Shown here: one piece after another, positions 49,067 to 59,861 of the stretch | Layout of the letters: the number at the start of each line of letters is the position of its first letter | How positions within the stretch are numbered: position 1 is the stretch's first letter | Source of the DNA: Eretmocerus hayati | Lineage: Eukaryota > Arthropoda > Insecta > Hymenoptera > Aphelinidae | Assembly: GCA_029851415.1 (NCBI GenBank) | Contig: CM056742.1 | Coordinates: 92,060,748 to 92,124,747, forward strand | Reading direction: 5' to 3' | Length of the DNA: 64,000 nucleotides | The notes under the pieces: generated by a model | The model's input: only the letters and a program-made list of their open reading frames with translations | Database searches by the model: none | Told to the model about the DNA's origin: nothing | Position numbers and translations under genes: made by a program

Positions 49067-50081
49067 GGGGTGTAATATATTATATATTACATTCGTATTT
49101 TCGGGATTCTATTGCACATTCATGGAATCAGAATCTTGTTCGAGTTTTCACGCGATCATGTGAATGACCAAACTATAAGGAATACGATTCACCATGTCGG
49201 AATGGATATCCTTTCGGATGATGAATCGATCAATGTTGAATCTTAAATCCGGATGAAATGGCATCTCCATGTACCCTCTCAGTAAAGAATCTGAATTAAC
49301 AACAAATTCACTATATCAGGCCCATTCACTTTTTGTGATGATTGTTACTTTTCAAAACTTCTGACAATGACACTGTTAACCACGATCAAAGACACGTAAC
49401 GGTTCGCAGATCAATCACTCAAATCGAAAAATGCTAGCTTAATGAGAAAAGGCTTAGCTGAAGATGATGATCAAGAAATTATTCCACTCACCAGAGAAAT
49501 AATAAGTGATGTACTATACCGAAACGGTAATGAAACCTTGAATTTTTCTCCAAGGAAGCTACGAATGAGGACCTCTTTAATCGATTGCTGTTGTTGTCAG
49601 ACCCTGCTTCCTCCCAGACTTGCAAGATCAGGGACGAGAAAGTAAAACTCCCATCGCCTGAATTGAGAGAACTGATCGTTGTCGAAAGTGAGGATGATGC
49701 ATAGATTATGATTATCTAGTCAATGTATGCCTATCTTCTCCAACTAGTCGATCGGGACGTGTATTAATATTAGCAATTTTGATCTGTTACCATTTCAATA
49801 TCTTACAATGAACTCACGCCTATATCAGAGGTGCGATTGAGACGTTTTTTGAAATATTCTTAGTTTACAGACGACTATGTTGATGATTACCAGACTACGA
49901 GGAGTCATAATCGTCACACCAGTTATATATAGTGTTCCCTTGAATTTCGTCCAGGGCGATCTAGTCTATGGGCAGGGGGATATGTTATATCAATTTTTCT
50001 ATTATCGACTCCATGATAGTGCGACTGGGAGGATTCTGTGATTTTTCATTAATGGGCGGAAATGCATCAATTCTGTATGTA
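49067..50081. other. Left central part of the Transib-like element
   Basis: About 1 kb between the left arm and the BEL insertion. No transposase motif seen. One short frame (49,442-49,645) with a Cys cluster is not convincing. ATATATTATATAT at about 49,075 marks the arm edge. Confidence 0.45.
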
Positions 50082-50086
50082 TTCGA
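50082..50086. repeat. Target-site duplication TTCGA (left)
   Basis: TTCGA before the 5' LTR, repeated at 57,281-57,285 after the 3' LTR. Confidence 0.9.
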
Positions 50087-50376
50087 TGTTTATGTATACA
50101 CCGATCAAGTGTACGCGATCACTACACACATACACACATACGCGCTTACGCGCTCGATGTTGGTTGAACGAGTAATATACACGCCGTCACAAGGCATTCC
50201 GCCGACGGCTCTCTCCGTTCCAATCAGTCTCCCCGTGGATCGCGCACGACGCGGGCATAGCACACACCACCTTCTCGAGCTTATTATAATTAGCTCAATA
50301 AATAGATCTTGGATTTACTATGAATCTACCGTCCTTTTTCTGCATCGAACCACCATTACCATCCCATGGATAAACA
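50087..50376 (+). repeat. 5' LTR of BEL/Pao element
   Basis: 290 bp from TGTTTATGTATACACC to ATGGATAAACA. It has AATAAA at 50,297 and an initiator-like TCAGT at 50,224. About 97% identical to the 3' LTR. Confidence 0.93.
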
Positions 50377-50377
50377 T

Positions 50378-50396
50378 TTGGTCCTTCGAGCTGAAC
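50378..50396 (+). other. Primer-binding site (putative)
   Basis: TTGGTCCTTCGAGCTGAAC starts 2 bp after the LTR. The first 14 bases match, with one change, the sequence after the LTR edge at 38,209. The tRNA was not identified. Confidence 0.5.
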
Positions 50397-51372
50397 AATG
50401 GTGCAGATTAGTTCTATAGTGTTGGTGCTCGCGTGAACAGTGCGTCGCGTTCAACACGTGGTGGACACTTATTGCGAAGATTCCATCGCATGTCCGGGAT
50501 TGATTCAGTGTGCATCCGCGTCGTGCAAAGCAGTGCACTACAGTTTTTTGTGCGTCACTAACGCGATCCACACGTCGTGGGAAAGCGAAAGGCATCATCA
50601 GGATATTTCGCTGCAGCCACGTGGCAGCCATCATTTCGTGCTCGAAACGGCAATCGACGCCACGCGAGCCGAGGTGCGAGCGTGCAGCGGCCATCTTGGA
50701 AACCGGCCGGCGTCTCTCTCACACAGTTGCAGCACCCGTCGTGTATGAGCAGCGAGCGATTCAACGACGGCGGTGCGGCGTCACGTAGGCGGGGGAATCC
50801 AGCGGCGCAGCAGACCACAAGCAATCACGAAGCGTTCGTGTCATCAGGGCAAGGGCAAAGTGCGACATCGGTGAGCAAGTTTCATTCCTTCCTGTGCTTT
50901 TGGGGATTGTTTCACTGCCTTGCCGAGCTCCCTCCCCTCGTCCCTGCAGAATCGCGTGATAGTTTCATGCGAGTCTTGTCGAGCTTGATACGCGCGCCGC
51001 ACAGTATTTCACCTCCTTATTACGCTTCGAGCGTTAATGCTCAAATCTACGGGCGAATTCCTGATCAGAGTAAATTCTATTATTACTGTTGGACCTGAGA
51101 TATGATTATAAGGACTGATCTCATGTGTTCTTTGTACATATCTTTTGATCTTTTACGTGTTCAATAACATTGAATTTCTGATTTCTCAGTCTGGGCGGGG
51201 ACTGCTGTAAGAACTCGTATATAAATGATTCGACACAGCTGTCGTTCAGTAAATATTTTGTAGAAATCAAACTATTCGAATACTCTAATCCTCACTGAAT
51301 TCCCGACGTAGATTATCGTGGTTTCGAGGTTGAATATTTCGATACGATTTATTCTCAAATACGAGTTTCAAA
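50397..51372 (+). other. BEL leader with an internal TATA-initiator pair
   Basis: Nearly 1 kb untranslated leader between the primer-binding site and gag. The first half is GC-rich with unrelated open frames on both strands. TATATAAA at 51,218-51,225 is followed by TCAGT at 51,246-51,250, the ~30 bp spacing of an arthropod core promoter, ahead of the gag ATG at 51,373. GGTGAGCAAG at about 50,870 is a possible splice donor. Function of either is not shown. Confidence 0.5.
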
Positions 51373-52731
51373 ATGGCTACAATTGAGAAGCAGTTGAAAT
51401 TGCAAACACGCATCGCAAACGCGTATTCCAATCTCATCAAACAAACGCACGATAAGAGAACGAAAGGTGGCTGTATTTCACGTATGGAGGCGTTACAAAA
51501 AAATTGGAGCAAATTCCAAGAAAATCACGACGAACTTGAAGCAGATGACGATCTTGCGGATGATAATTATTTCAAAAATATGGTCTTTGAGTCGACAGAA
51601 GAACAATATCTGGATCGCCTCGGTTCATTTCACGATTTTTTACTGAATCTTGAATCGGAGGCTCCGGTCAATTCACGTGATGCTGCATCTTAATCATCGG
51701 ATGCGCACCAAGCAAAGCTTCCTCCAATCGAACTCCCTACATTTTCGGATGATATACAAGATTGGTCGAATTTTCATGACACCTTTAACGAAATGGTAGT
51801 GAAAAAGAAAAATCTTGCAAACGTATACAAACTTAATTATCTACATTCTGCTCTCAAAGGCGAAGCTGCCGAAATTCTTGAAGGAGGCTCTTTGGCTGGT
51901 GCTAATTTTGAATCGGCTTGGGAGAGTGTCAAAAATTATTACAGCAACAATCGTTTGCTGGTTTCTAAGTTACTCTCGAAATTAATGTCGATGAACAAAA
52001 TGGAATCTGATTCCGCATCAGAAATCAGTCGTATCCGAAACGGCATGAATAATATTTTGAAAGCTCTTAGAACGCTTGAGTGTAAAGTTGAAGAGTGGGA
52101 TCCATTCATTGTTTTTCTTATGGTGATGCGGCTCACTCTTACACTTCAAAAAGACTGGGAATCTCATGTCGCCCAATCTGATGACCCGAAAAAATGTCCT
52201 GCTTTCGAAACATTGGACTCATTTCTTGAAACACAGAGATTAGCTCATGTTCAGTTTGAAAGTGCCAAACATGCTGCTGAGCAGACAGAGAGCGCATCTC
52301 ATTCTACTTCCTCATCTGATTCAAAAAATCAGAATAAAAATCAAGGTCCGAAATCAAAAGAATCTGAGAAATCTTCCAAAGATGCTAAAGCTGTACTTGT
52401 GAATCAAAAAGGCAAGAAAAAACCCAAATCAACTTGCACAATCTGTGCAGGCTTACATTTTTTCACCTTTTGTGATTCCTATAAAACCAAAACTGTCCCT
52501 GAGCGGAAAAATATATCGCTTCGATCAGAAGATGTTACAATTGCCTGTCTGAAGAGCATTTACTCCCAGATTGTGAAACTGACAAACGCTGCGCAGTGTG
52601 CAATGGGAAACATCATACAACAATTCACGATGAGACGAAAACAAATTCAAGTCATTCGTCTAGTCAAACGCCTAAACCTGTGTCAAATCCTCAATCATCT
52701 TCTCAATCAAATTCAACGAATGTGCAGTTGA
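51373..52731 (+). pseudogene. gag: BEL/Pao gag, one in-frame stop
   Basis: ATG at 51,373 in a good start context (CAAAATGG). One frame runs to 52,731 with TAA at 51,691-51,693. The N-terminal 100 codons form a helical, charged region (EKQLKLQTRIANAYSNLIKQ, then MEALQKNWSKFQENHDELEA) typical of Pao-type gag. After the stop comes the capsid-like part with KLNYLHSALKGEAAEILEGG and ESAWESVKNYYSNNRLLVSK, a Ser/Lys/Gln-rich linker, and a zinc-knuckle-like CTICAGLHFFTFC. The next knuckle (CYNC..H..C, about 52,533-52,574) is in the pol frame, so true gag sequence leaves this frame near the A-run at 52,507. Gag would assemble the particle and bind element RNA. Confidence 0.88.
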
Positions 52732-55181
52732 TTGAACCAAAAATCGTGAAAAATCTGGTAAATAGGGGGGATTTCGAGGGTGAGATACTGATCTCGACTG
52801 CATGGGTCCTCGCTGAGTGGTCGTATGATTCGGATCATAAAGTTCGCGGGATCGTGGATCAATGCGCACAATCATCTTTTATCTCTGAGAGTTTGTGTCA
52901 ATTATTAAAACTTTCAAAGAAGACTGCCAGGGTACCTACCACTACAGTCGGAGGGAAGAGTGGCCCCATGTGCAAAAGTATGGTTGAAGTTATTATCAAA
53001 CCACACTTCCCCTCAAATAAGAAGTTCACTGTGCTGGCATACGTACTGCCTAAAGTTACGAAATATAAGCCCAATTCCGATTTTAATGCAAATTGGAAGC
53101 ATTTGAAAGTCTTACAACTAGCTGATCCTCTTTTCAATAAGCCGGGCAATATAAATATGTTGCTCAGTGCCAAAGTCCAGGCACAAATAATGCAAGAGGG
53201 ACTCCGTAAGGGTGAAGGAGAGGGTGCTCCTATCGCTATGAGAACACATCTAGGTTGGATAGTTTCTAGCCCAACGTCGTCAATTAGCGCGACGCGGCCG
53301 AGTATAAATTTGATCATGAACAGTTCTGATCTTGATCTTCATGAAGCTCTCCAATTGTTTCTTGGGTGCGAGGAGATCTCAGACACGAAAGTTTGGTCAC
53401 ACGAAGAGGAAGAATGTGTGGAGTTTTTCAAAAATACTGTCTCTCGTACTGAATCGGGTAGATACGTTGTTCGACTAACCAAAAAACCGAATTTTCCAGA
53501 ATCAGGGGAACTTGGCGATTCTTACTCCAAAGCTCGACAGATTTTTTACAGCTTAGAAAAGAAATTTTCGAGAAATCCTGAATTCAGAGATGCATATATC
53601 AAATCAATGCGTGATTATCAAGCTCAAGGTTTCATGCGTCCGATCTTCTCTAACTCGATACCTCGTAGTAAATGCTTTTTCTTGCCTCATCATGGGGTAT
53701 CCGAAGAAAGTAGTTCCACTACACCAATCAGGACAGTTTTCAACGCGTCTATACTGACAGATCATGGCTGTTCTTTGAATGACTATTTGTACTCTGGACC
53801 CAATTCGCTTCCAGATCTCATGGATTTATGTTCACGTTGGCGTCGCTATCCTTATGCATTCGTCGCTGACATCAAACAATTGTTTTTACAAATTGGCGTA
53901 CATGTAGATGATCAGCATCTTCAAGCTGTTCTCTGGCGAGAAGATGTCCTAGATCTTCTTATGACGCTTTTTATGACAGTTTTGACCTTTGGTTACACGA
54001 GCTCGCCATTTCTTGCTATTATGACTCTTAAACAATTGGTTCAAGATGAAGGTGGAAATTTTCCTTTAGCTTGTGAAGTCATTGACGAAGAGAGTTATAT
54101 GGATGATGTTGTGTCTGGTGGCTTCACTATCCAAGAAGCTGTAACCAAACAGTCTCAAACAATACAACTGCTCAAAAAGGGTGGCTTCGAGTTGAGAAAA
54201 TGGCTGTCAAATACGCCTGAACTCATCGGAAGCTTACCAAGAAATTCTTTAGCTGCAGAGAATCCTTTGCAAGAAGATAACCAATTTTCAGTGCTAGGAA
54301 TCAGTTGGTCACCATCTGATGATTGTTTCAAATTCAACTTGTCTCTTGACCCAGTCTCTGGTCCTCTTACAAAACGATTAGTTCTTTCTAAACTCGCGAG
54401 AATCTTTGACCCGTTAGGCTGGATTACACCTACGGTAGTCGCAGGAAAGAAATTCGTGCAATCACTGTGGATCAAGAAAAAATCTTGGGATGAGGTATTA
54501 CCCGTTGAACTTCAAGAAACCTTCAATATATGGTACAACTCATTATCTCATATATCTGAGTTGAGAATTCCTTGATATTTAGGTATCAAAAATACTCCGC
54601 AAAAATATGAGCTTCACGGCTACTCCGATGCATCTTACACAGCATGTGCCGCGGTCGTATATCTCAGGATTTCAGATGATTGCACTAAAGTCACGTTATT
54701 GGGCGCGAAATTAAAGTTAGCTCCATTAAATGTTCGATCAACTCCCAAGCTTGAGTTGTGTGCGGCTGTAATGGCAGCAAAATTGCTCAGACGTTTTGCT
54801 TTGGCGCTAAAACTAGAATCTTTTTGTATCCATGTGCATTGTGACTCACAAGATGTCCTGCATTGGATTAACAAACCATCATCGAATTGGCCAACCTTTG
54901 TCGCCAATAGGTGTGCAAAAATCATTACTATGATTCCGAAAGCTATGTGGCATCATATTGAAGGTAGTCAAAATCCTGCGGACATGGCTTCAAGGGGGCG
55001 CTTAGGGGATGAACTGGTTTCTGAAAAATTGTGGTGGAAAGGTCCGTCAAATTTGCGTGACAATAATAATGATTGGATCAAGATCAATTACGTCGATTTG
55101 AATCCCAACAATCCCATCAGAAATCCAGATTCAACCGAAGCAAAAACTATGAATGTAAATACAGTGATTTTTTATAGTTAA
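52533..55181 (+). pseudogene. pol: BEL/Pao pol, protease to RNase H, one internal stop
   Basis: The pol frame is open from before 52,533, where it encodes a CX2CX4HX4C knuckle and then CAVCNGKHH. The aspartic protease motif appears as IVDQCAQSSF (about 52,850), with Gln-Cys where retroviral proteases have Ser/Thr-Gly; variation here is usual in Pao. Reverse transcriptase: FVADIKQLFLQIGV with the first catalytic Asp near 53,868, and YMDDVVSGG at 54,096. TGA at 54,573 interrupts just before RNase H, which shows HGYSDASY, KLELCAAVMAAKLLRR and HCDSQDVLHWI (D-E-D ligands), then WWKGPSNL. TAA at 55,179 ends the segment; the same frame continues in integrase. Confidence 0.9.
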
Positions 55182-56732
55182 GAGGTGAAAATTTGGCCTT
55201 TGATTGAAAACTATTCCTCTCTATCGAAACTCTTACGAATCACAGTGTACGTGATGCGCTTCATTTCAAGATTGTTGCAAAAATCTCGACTGGTTGATAC
55301 CAAAACACGCGTTCTGCTTGTGATCTCTAAGTTTCCAATCGCTTCTGAAGGATTGATCGAACCAGAAGAGATTCACCATGCCAAACTCATTTGGAGTTAT
55401 TTGACGCAATTAGCTTATTTCCCAAATGAATTCAAAAGTTTACTGAAAAATAAGATTGTCGAAAAGTCGAGCCCTATTGCAAGACTCAATCCAGTTCTAC
55501 GTCATGGCCTCATAAGCGTCAATGGTAGACTGGAGCAGGCAAATATCAGTGAAGATGAAAAGTACCCTATCATCTTGCCTGCTAAATCACAATTCACTTC
55601 ATTATTGATCCGTCATTTTCATCAGCTAACGCTGCATGGGGGTATACAATTAACCTTGTCTGCCATAAGACAAATGTTTTGGATTATTCAGGGGCGAAGG
55701 GGGGTAAAAACTTATATAAATCGATGTATAGGCTGTCAAAGATATAGACCTTCTCGTCCTTATCAGTTGATGTCTGAGCTACCTATAGAACGCGTGACAC
55801 CCTCACGTCCCTTCTCACGAACCGGTGTGGATTACGCGGGCCCTTTTCAACTACTTGCATCGCGTTTTCGCGGTCAAAAATCATACAAGGGATATTTCGC
55901 TATTTTTGTTTGCTTGAGTACCAAAGCGGTACACTTAGAAGTCGTTTCTGATTATAGCACTGAAGCATTTCTAGCAGCTCTCAAACGATTTGTAGCACGA
56001 AGAGGTATTTGTGAGCTTCTAATGAGCGATCATGGCACAAATTTCGTTTGAGCTGATTCCAAACTCCGTAAGATGTACACAAAGGGTTCCGAATACTGCA
56101 GATCCATTTCCCAGTCTCTTAGCAACTCGGGTACTTCGTGGCGTTGGATTCCGCCCAATGCTCCGCATTTTGGAGGAATATGGGAGGCTGGGGTCAAGGC
56201 AGTGAAACATCACCTCAAAAGGGTAGTGGGAGAAACTATTCTCACGTATGAGGAATTTTCCACGTTGCTATGTCAAGTGGAAGCTTGCCTAAATCCAAGA
56301 CCTCTCATGCCCTTGAATGACGATCCATCAGATTTGTCCGTGTTTACTCCTGCTCATTTTTTAATTGGGGAACAGTCTTTTTTGCTACTGGAAAATAGGA
56401 TAGCTGACGACAAAGTACCGCCGTTACGCCGCTGGAAACGCACCACTCAAATGGTACAGCAACTGTGGGAGCGATGGTCGAACCAGTATCTACAAACTCT
56501 ACGAAAACGAGTCAAATGGACCAAGCCGCAGCCAAACTTCAACGAGGGTGATCTCGTTCTGATACGAAACGAGACCACTCCACCAGCTAGATGGCCACTT
56601 GGTCCAGTCATCAAAGTTTTCCCGGGCAAGGATGGGAACGTTCGAGTAGTGCAAATCCGTACCTCAAAGACTACTCTCGATCGACCAATAGTGAAATTGG
56701 TAAGACTCACTATACCCAAGGACGGTATATAG
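55182..56732 (+). pseudogene. pol: BEL/Pao pol, integrase, one internal stop
   Basis: Same frame as the preceding pol segment, after TAA 55,179. HHCC zinc-binding region: RHFHQLTLHGG with CIGCQRY. Catalytic core: GVDYAGPF (first Asp), LMSDHGTNF (second Asp), and after TGA at 56,049 NAPHFGGIWEAGVKAV with the Glu. The C-terminal part holds ACLNPRPLMPLNDDPSDL, FTPAHFLIG and a basic region with WPLGPVIKVFPGKDGNVRVV, typical of Pao integrases. TAG 56,730-56,732 is the natural end. Integrase would insert the cDNA and produce the 5 bp duplication seen at the element ends. Confidence 0.92.
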
Positions 56733-56976
56733 ACACCTCGCAGTCTGGTGCAGTGCATAGTGCAGTGTACAGTGCATGAATATTGCGCGTTTTGAAAGAC
56801 AATTATACAGAGACAATCGTGTGTTCTCCAAGTTTAATACTAAGACTTTATTAAGTTTTGCAATTGAATCATGCTCTTTTTGATTTTTTGTTCAATATTT
56901 GAACCTGAATTTCATAGCAAAAATGATCTTATTTTTTCTCAAATTTATCAATTAGAATTAAGCTCTCATTTCTGCT
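56733..56976 (+). other. 3' untranslated region of BEL element
   Basis: AT-rich, no frame. Includes the tandem words GTGCAGTGCATAGTGCAGTG just after the stop. No env-like coding sequence. Confidence 0.6.
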
Positions 56977-56988
56977 GAGGTGGGAGGA
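56977..56988 (+). other. Polypurine tract
   Basis: GAGGTGGGAGGA (one T) immediately before the 3' LTR; the usual plus-strand priming site. Confidence 0.75.
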
Positions 56989-57280
56989 TGTTTATGTATA
57001 CACCGATCAAGTGTACGCGATCACTACACACACATACACACATACGCGCTTACGCGCTCGACGTTGGTTGAACGAGTAATATACACGCCGTCACAAGGCA
57101 TTCCGCCGACGGCTCTCTCCGTTCCAGTCAGTCTCCCCGTGGATCGCGCACGACGCGGGCATAGCATACACCACCACCTCGAGCTTATTATAATCAGCTC
57201 AATAAATAGATCTTGGATTCACTATGAATCTAACGTCCTTTTTCTGCATCGAACCACCATTACCATCCCATGGATAAACA
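56989..57280 (+). repeat. 3' LTR of BEL/Pao element
   Basis: 292 bp; AATAAA at 57,201. Followed by the TTCGA duplication at 57,281-57,285. Confidence 0.93.
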
Positions 57281-57285
57281 TTCGA

Positions 57286-58012
57286 AGTGATATATTTATT
57301 TTGTGATTGAATCAACCTTTTTAGATCTCAATCCTCCTAAAATTTGAGTTTGGAAAAGATTATGTGATTTTGGGTTCCTATCTCTGTAATTGTCTGAACA
57401 TTTGCAATATCATCATCATGGAGTCGAAGGGAACATTTGTCAAGAATTTCGACTCACAGATTCGCATAACCAAATAAAGTGCATCTCAGTTGGGTCCGGC
57501 GAAACACGGCTGGGATCCGAATCCAAATGAGACTCACGAAATATACGTTCAGTTGAACTACCGTGATAATAATAGTAAATAAAATTTTCGTATTTCGATG
57601 ATTTATTCTTGATTGGAATCATAATTGGAATTAATATATGGATGGATGACTGAACTGTGAACAGATTTTGCGCGTGTTGATTTGCGGGATGGGTATTCTC
57701 TAAATTTCATAAAAACTGGGGAGATACTTCGTTTTGATTCCGGAATCATGAGGCACTTTGCGAAGATTGTAGACGTCATCATATCTTTCACTCACACTCG
57801 AAGATGGTACACCAACTGCAGCTCACAACTCAGATTTGTGGAACATTTCAACAATACGTAGTTTAGAGTAGGATTTCTTTATTTTTCGATTTTCGCACTT
57901 CTAATTTACGAATATCGGCGGAGATTCCATGGAAAAAGACAAAGGCCCATGAGAGTGATTCTCTTGGGAGAGATGAGGCAACCATCGGATCTGGATTCGT
58001 ACAAATAACCTG
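57286..58012. other. Right central part of the Transib-like element
   Basis: About 0.7 kb between the BEL insertion and the right arm. Minus-strand frames of about 60 codons (57,440-57,622 and 57,603-57,791) show no family I recognise. No transposase evidence. Confidence 0.45.
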
Positions 58013-59072
58013 AAAAATTCATGATTTTGCACCGATTCGCAGTGATTCGTGTGGCCTTTCGCCTCAAAGCTCGTTCGAGACGCTCTCAAAGTCCCGCAGG
58101 TGTATCCACGCACTCCTGGGACACAGCAAATGATAGGTGGATGATGTAGAAAGGTATTCCAGATATTTTCAATGTGGCACATTTACGTTTACACCCCAAG
58201 AATTCATGGTCTTGTACCAATTCGCAGTGATCCGTGTGGCCTTTTGCCTCAAAGCTCGTTCTAGACGCTCTCAAAGTCCCGCAGGTGTATCCACGCACTC
58301 CTGGGACACAGCAAATGATAGGTGGATGATGTAGAGAGGTATTCCAGATATTTTCAATGTGGCACATTTACGTTTACACCCCAAGGATTCATGATCTTGT
58401 ACCGATTCGCAGTGATTCGTGTGGCCTTTTGCCTCAAAGCTCGTTCTAGACACTCTCAAAGTCCCGCAGGTGTATCCACGCACTTCTGGGTCACGGCAAA
58501 TGATAGGTGAATGATGTAGAAAGGTAGTCCAGGTACTTTCAATGTGGCACATTTGCGTTTACTCCCCGAGAATTCATGATTTTTGACCGATATGCAGTTT
58601 TTCCATGTTCACCCATCCCCAAATAGGCCCTAACTCTCAAAATGAGTCGCAAAAAAATTTTCAAAATACATATTTCAACGTAAAATACTCCGTTCTTTCG
58701 AATGCCGTGGTTCAAATCCCAATATATTGGTGGAAACACCCTCAAAATTGCAAAAAACGCCGAACAATTGCAATTTTTAAAAAATCACCTAAAACATCAA
58801 ATTTGTTTTGAAAAATGCAACATCCTTGTTTCCCAAGAAAATTTGCATGAATCGCTTTCCCTCCGAGTTAAGAAGCCTAATACTGCGTTTTTTCCTCATT
58901 CTCGCGCTATTCAGTCCACCATGGGCGTATGGATCCAGGAGGCTCCTCGAGGGAAAAGGATTCGGATTCTACTATCAAAAAGCTACAATTCCCGTTCTCG
59001 CAACTTTCCGATATCGCTCGTCTCCAGTGTAAGATTAATTCTGGGCCTAGAGGTGTTTCGTAAGCCTGTGTG
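58013..59072 (-). repeat. Right terminal inverted repeat with three 185 bp units
   Basis: Units start at CATGATTTTG (58,020), CATGGTCTTG (58,205) and CATGATCTTG (58,390), and the next CATGATTTTT lies at 58,575: spacing 185 bp each. Each unit contains CGCAGGTGTATCCACGCACT. From 58,575 to 59,072 it is the complement of 48,377-48,880. The 93-codon frames repeated every 185 bp are by-products. Confidence 0.88.
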
Positions 59073-59077
59073 CGTCG
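59073..59077. repeat. Target-site duplication CGTCG (right)
   Basis: CGTCG follows GCCTGTGTG, the right terminus. Confidence 0.75.
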
Positions 59078-59128
59078 CCGGGTGCAGTCAAGCAGAAGGT
59101 TTCGACTGCTCGACGCAGCACGAAGAAC

Positions 59129-59209
59129 GAAAAGAGTTAACGCCAAGATACTATAGTATACCACTTGGACGTTTTTGAGGGGATTGTATTAACCAGCAGA
59201 TGAATCATA
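59129..59209 (+). repeat. Direct repeat, right copy
   Basis: Same orientation as 47,341-47,430 and roughly 88-90% identical apart from an 11 bp gap. The end of the interrupted PHD frame (TAA 59,136) overlaps its start. Confidence 0.8.
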
Positions 59210-59861
59210 CATACCTCGAGGATGGAGCTTTCGTAGGTGGCAGAAGCAAGCCATCCAAGTCTGATGTTCTGTATGGCTGGCAACCATATTTTTCTACATG
59301 TATTCAGATATTAGATAGACGATACAATAAAAGGAGACTGAACATGATTGAGTAGGATATGCAATCTGAGAAGGAAATCAGACCCGTCGAATTGGCTGAG
59401 GGTATTGTATTGTAGTTATTCATTCCTAGCTCATGGCATGTAAAGTTATTTTAACAAAAAAAATCGGAAGTGTATTCAAAATTCCAGAGAGATGCGATCA
59501 AAGCTCACCGAATCATTTCTTAACCAGTATGTATCTCTCCAAGACTGACGGTACCTCTAGGTCTGACTTGATCAGTATCGGTGATTCCAAGGTGCAGGAG
59601 TAACTCGTACGTTGATGGTAGGGTCCACCGCGAAGGTATCATTCATAAAATTTTGTGATCGATCCATGAAGTCTGGAAGAATTCGGATAGTTCGTGGAAC
59701 TCTTGGATATTGTTGTCAGGTCATTACTGCAGCTCTGAAATCCTAGCTGAGTGTGGGATATTTATGATGGTATCAACTCTTATCACACGGATCATCATGG
59801 AAAAATGTCAAAATTATGTGATTCTAAGAATGAGAAGCACTTGGTTGTGAGATTTGCAGGA
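59210..59861. other. Unassigned sequence
   Basis: No gene or repeat recognised. Confidence 0.4.

Larger units (their letters stand above)
50087..57280 (+). mobile_element. BEL/Pao LTR retrotransposon, full length, disrupted
   Basis: 7,194 bp element with 290 and 292 bp LTRs (TGTTTATG...ATAAACA), a perfect 5 bp duplication TTCGA, primer-binding site, ~1 kb leader, gag, pol (protease, RT, RNase H, integrase) and a polypurine tract. Domain order and the YMDD reverse transcriptase are those of BEL/Pao. The LTRs differ by 8 substitutions and one 2 bp indel, so the insertion is moderately old. In-frame stops at 51,691 (TAA), 54,573 (TGA), 55,179 (TAA) and 56,049 (TGA), plus a frame change near 52,507, make it inactive as read. 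There is no env-like frame. It lies inside the Transib-like element. Confidence 0.95.
48377..59072. mobile_element. Long-TIR (foldback) DNA element, Transib-like, carrying a BEL insertion
   Basis: Termini CACACAGGCTTACG at 48,377 and its complement ending at 59,072. The 5 bp CGTCG is duplicated outside both ends (48,372-48,376 and 59,073-59,077). The inverted arms are 48,377-49,066 and 58,013-59,072. Subtracting the BEL element leaves about 3.5 kb. Transib elements are known for CAC termini and 5 bp duplications of a GC-rich CGNCG-type target, so that superfamily is the best guess. No transposase is recognisable in the 1.7 kb centre, so the copy is non-autonomous. The arms differ in length because the right one holds three copies of a 185 bp subterminal repeat and the left one holds one. 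Confidence 0.75.

Noticed and set aside
50440..51098. Open frames in the BEL leader on both strands
   Set aside because: GC-rich leader gives overlapping frames on both strands, none with a recognisable domain. Gag starts later, at 51,373.
57901..58552. Three 93-codon frames spaced 185 bp as a gene family
   Set aside because: They are translations of the 185 bp subterminal tandem repeat of the inverted arm.
48377..59072. Polinton/Maverick (long TIRs)
   Set aside because: The centre without the BEL insertion is only about 1.7 kb and has no polymerase, integrase, ATPase or capsid gene. The 5 bp duplication also differs from the 6 bp usual for Polintons.
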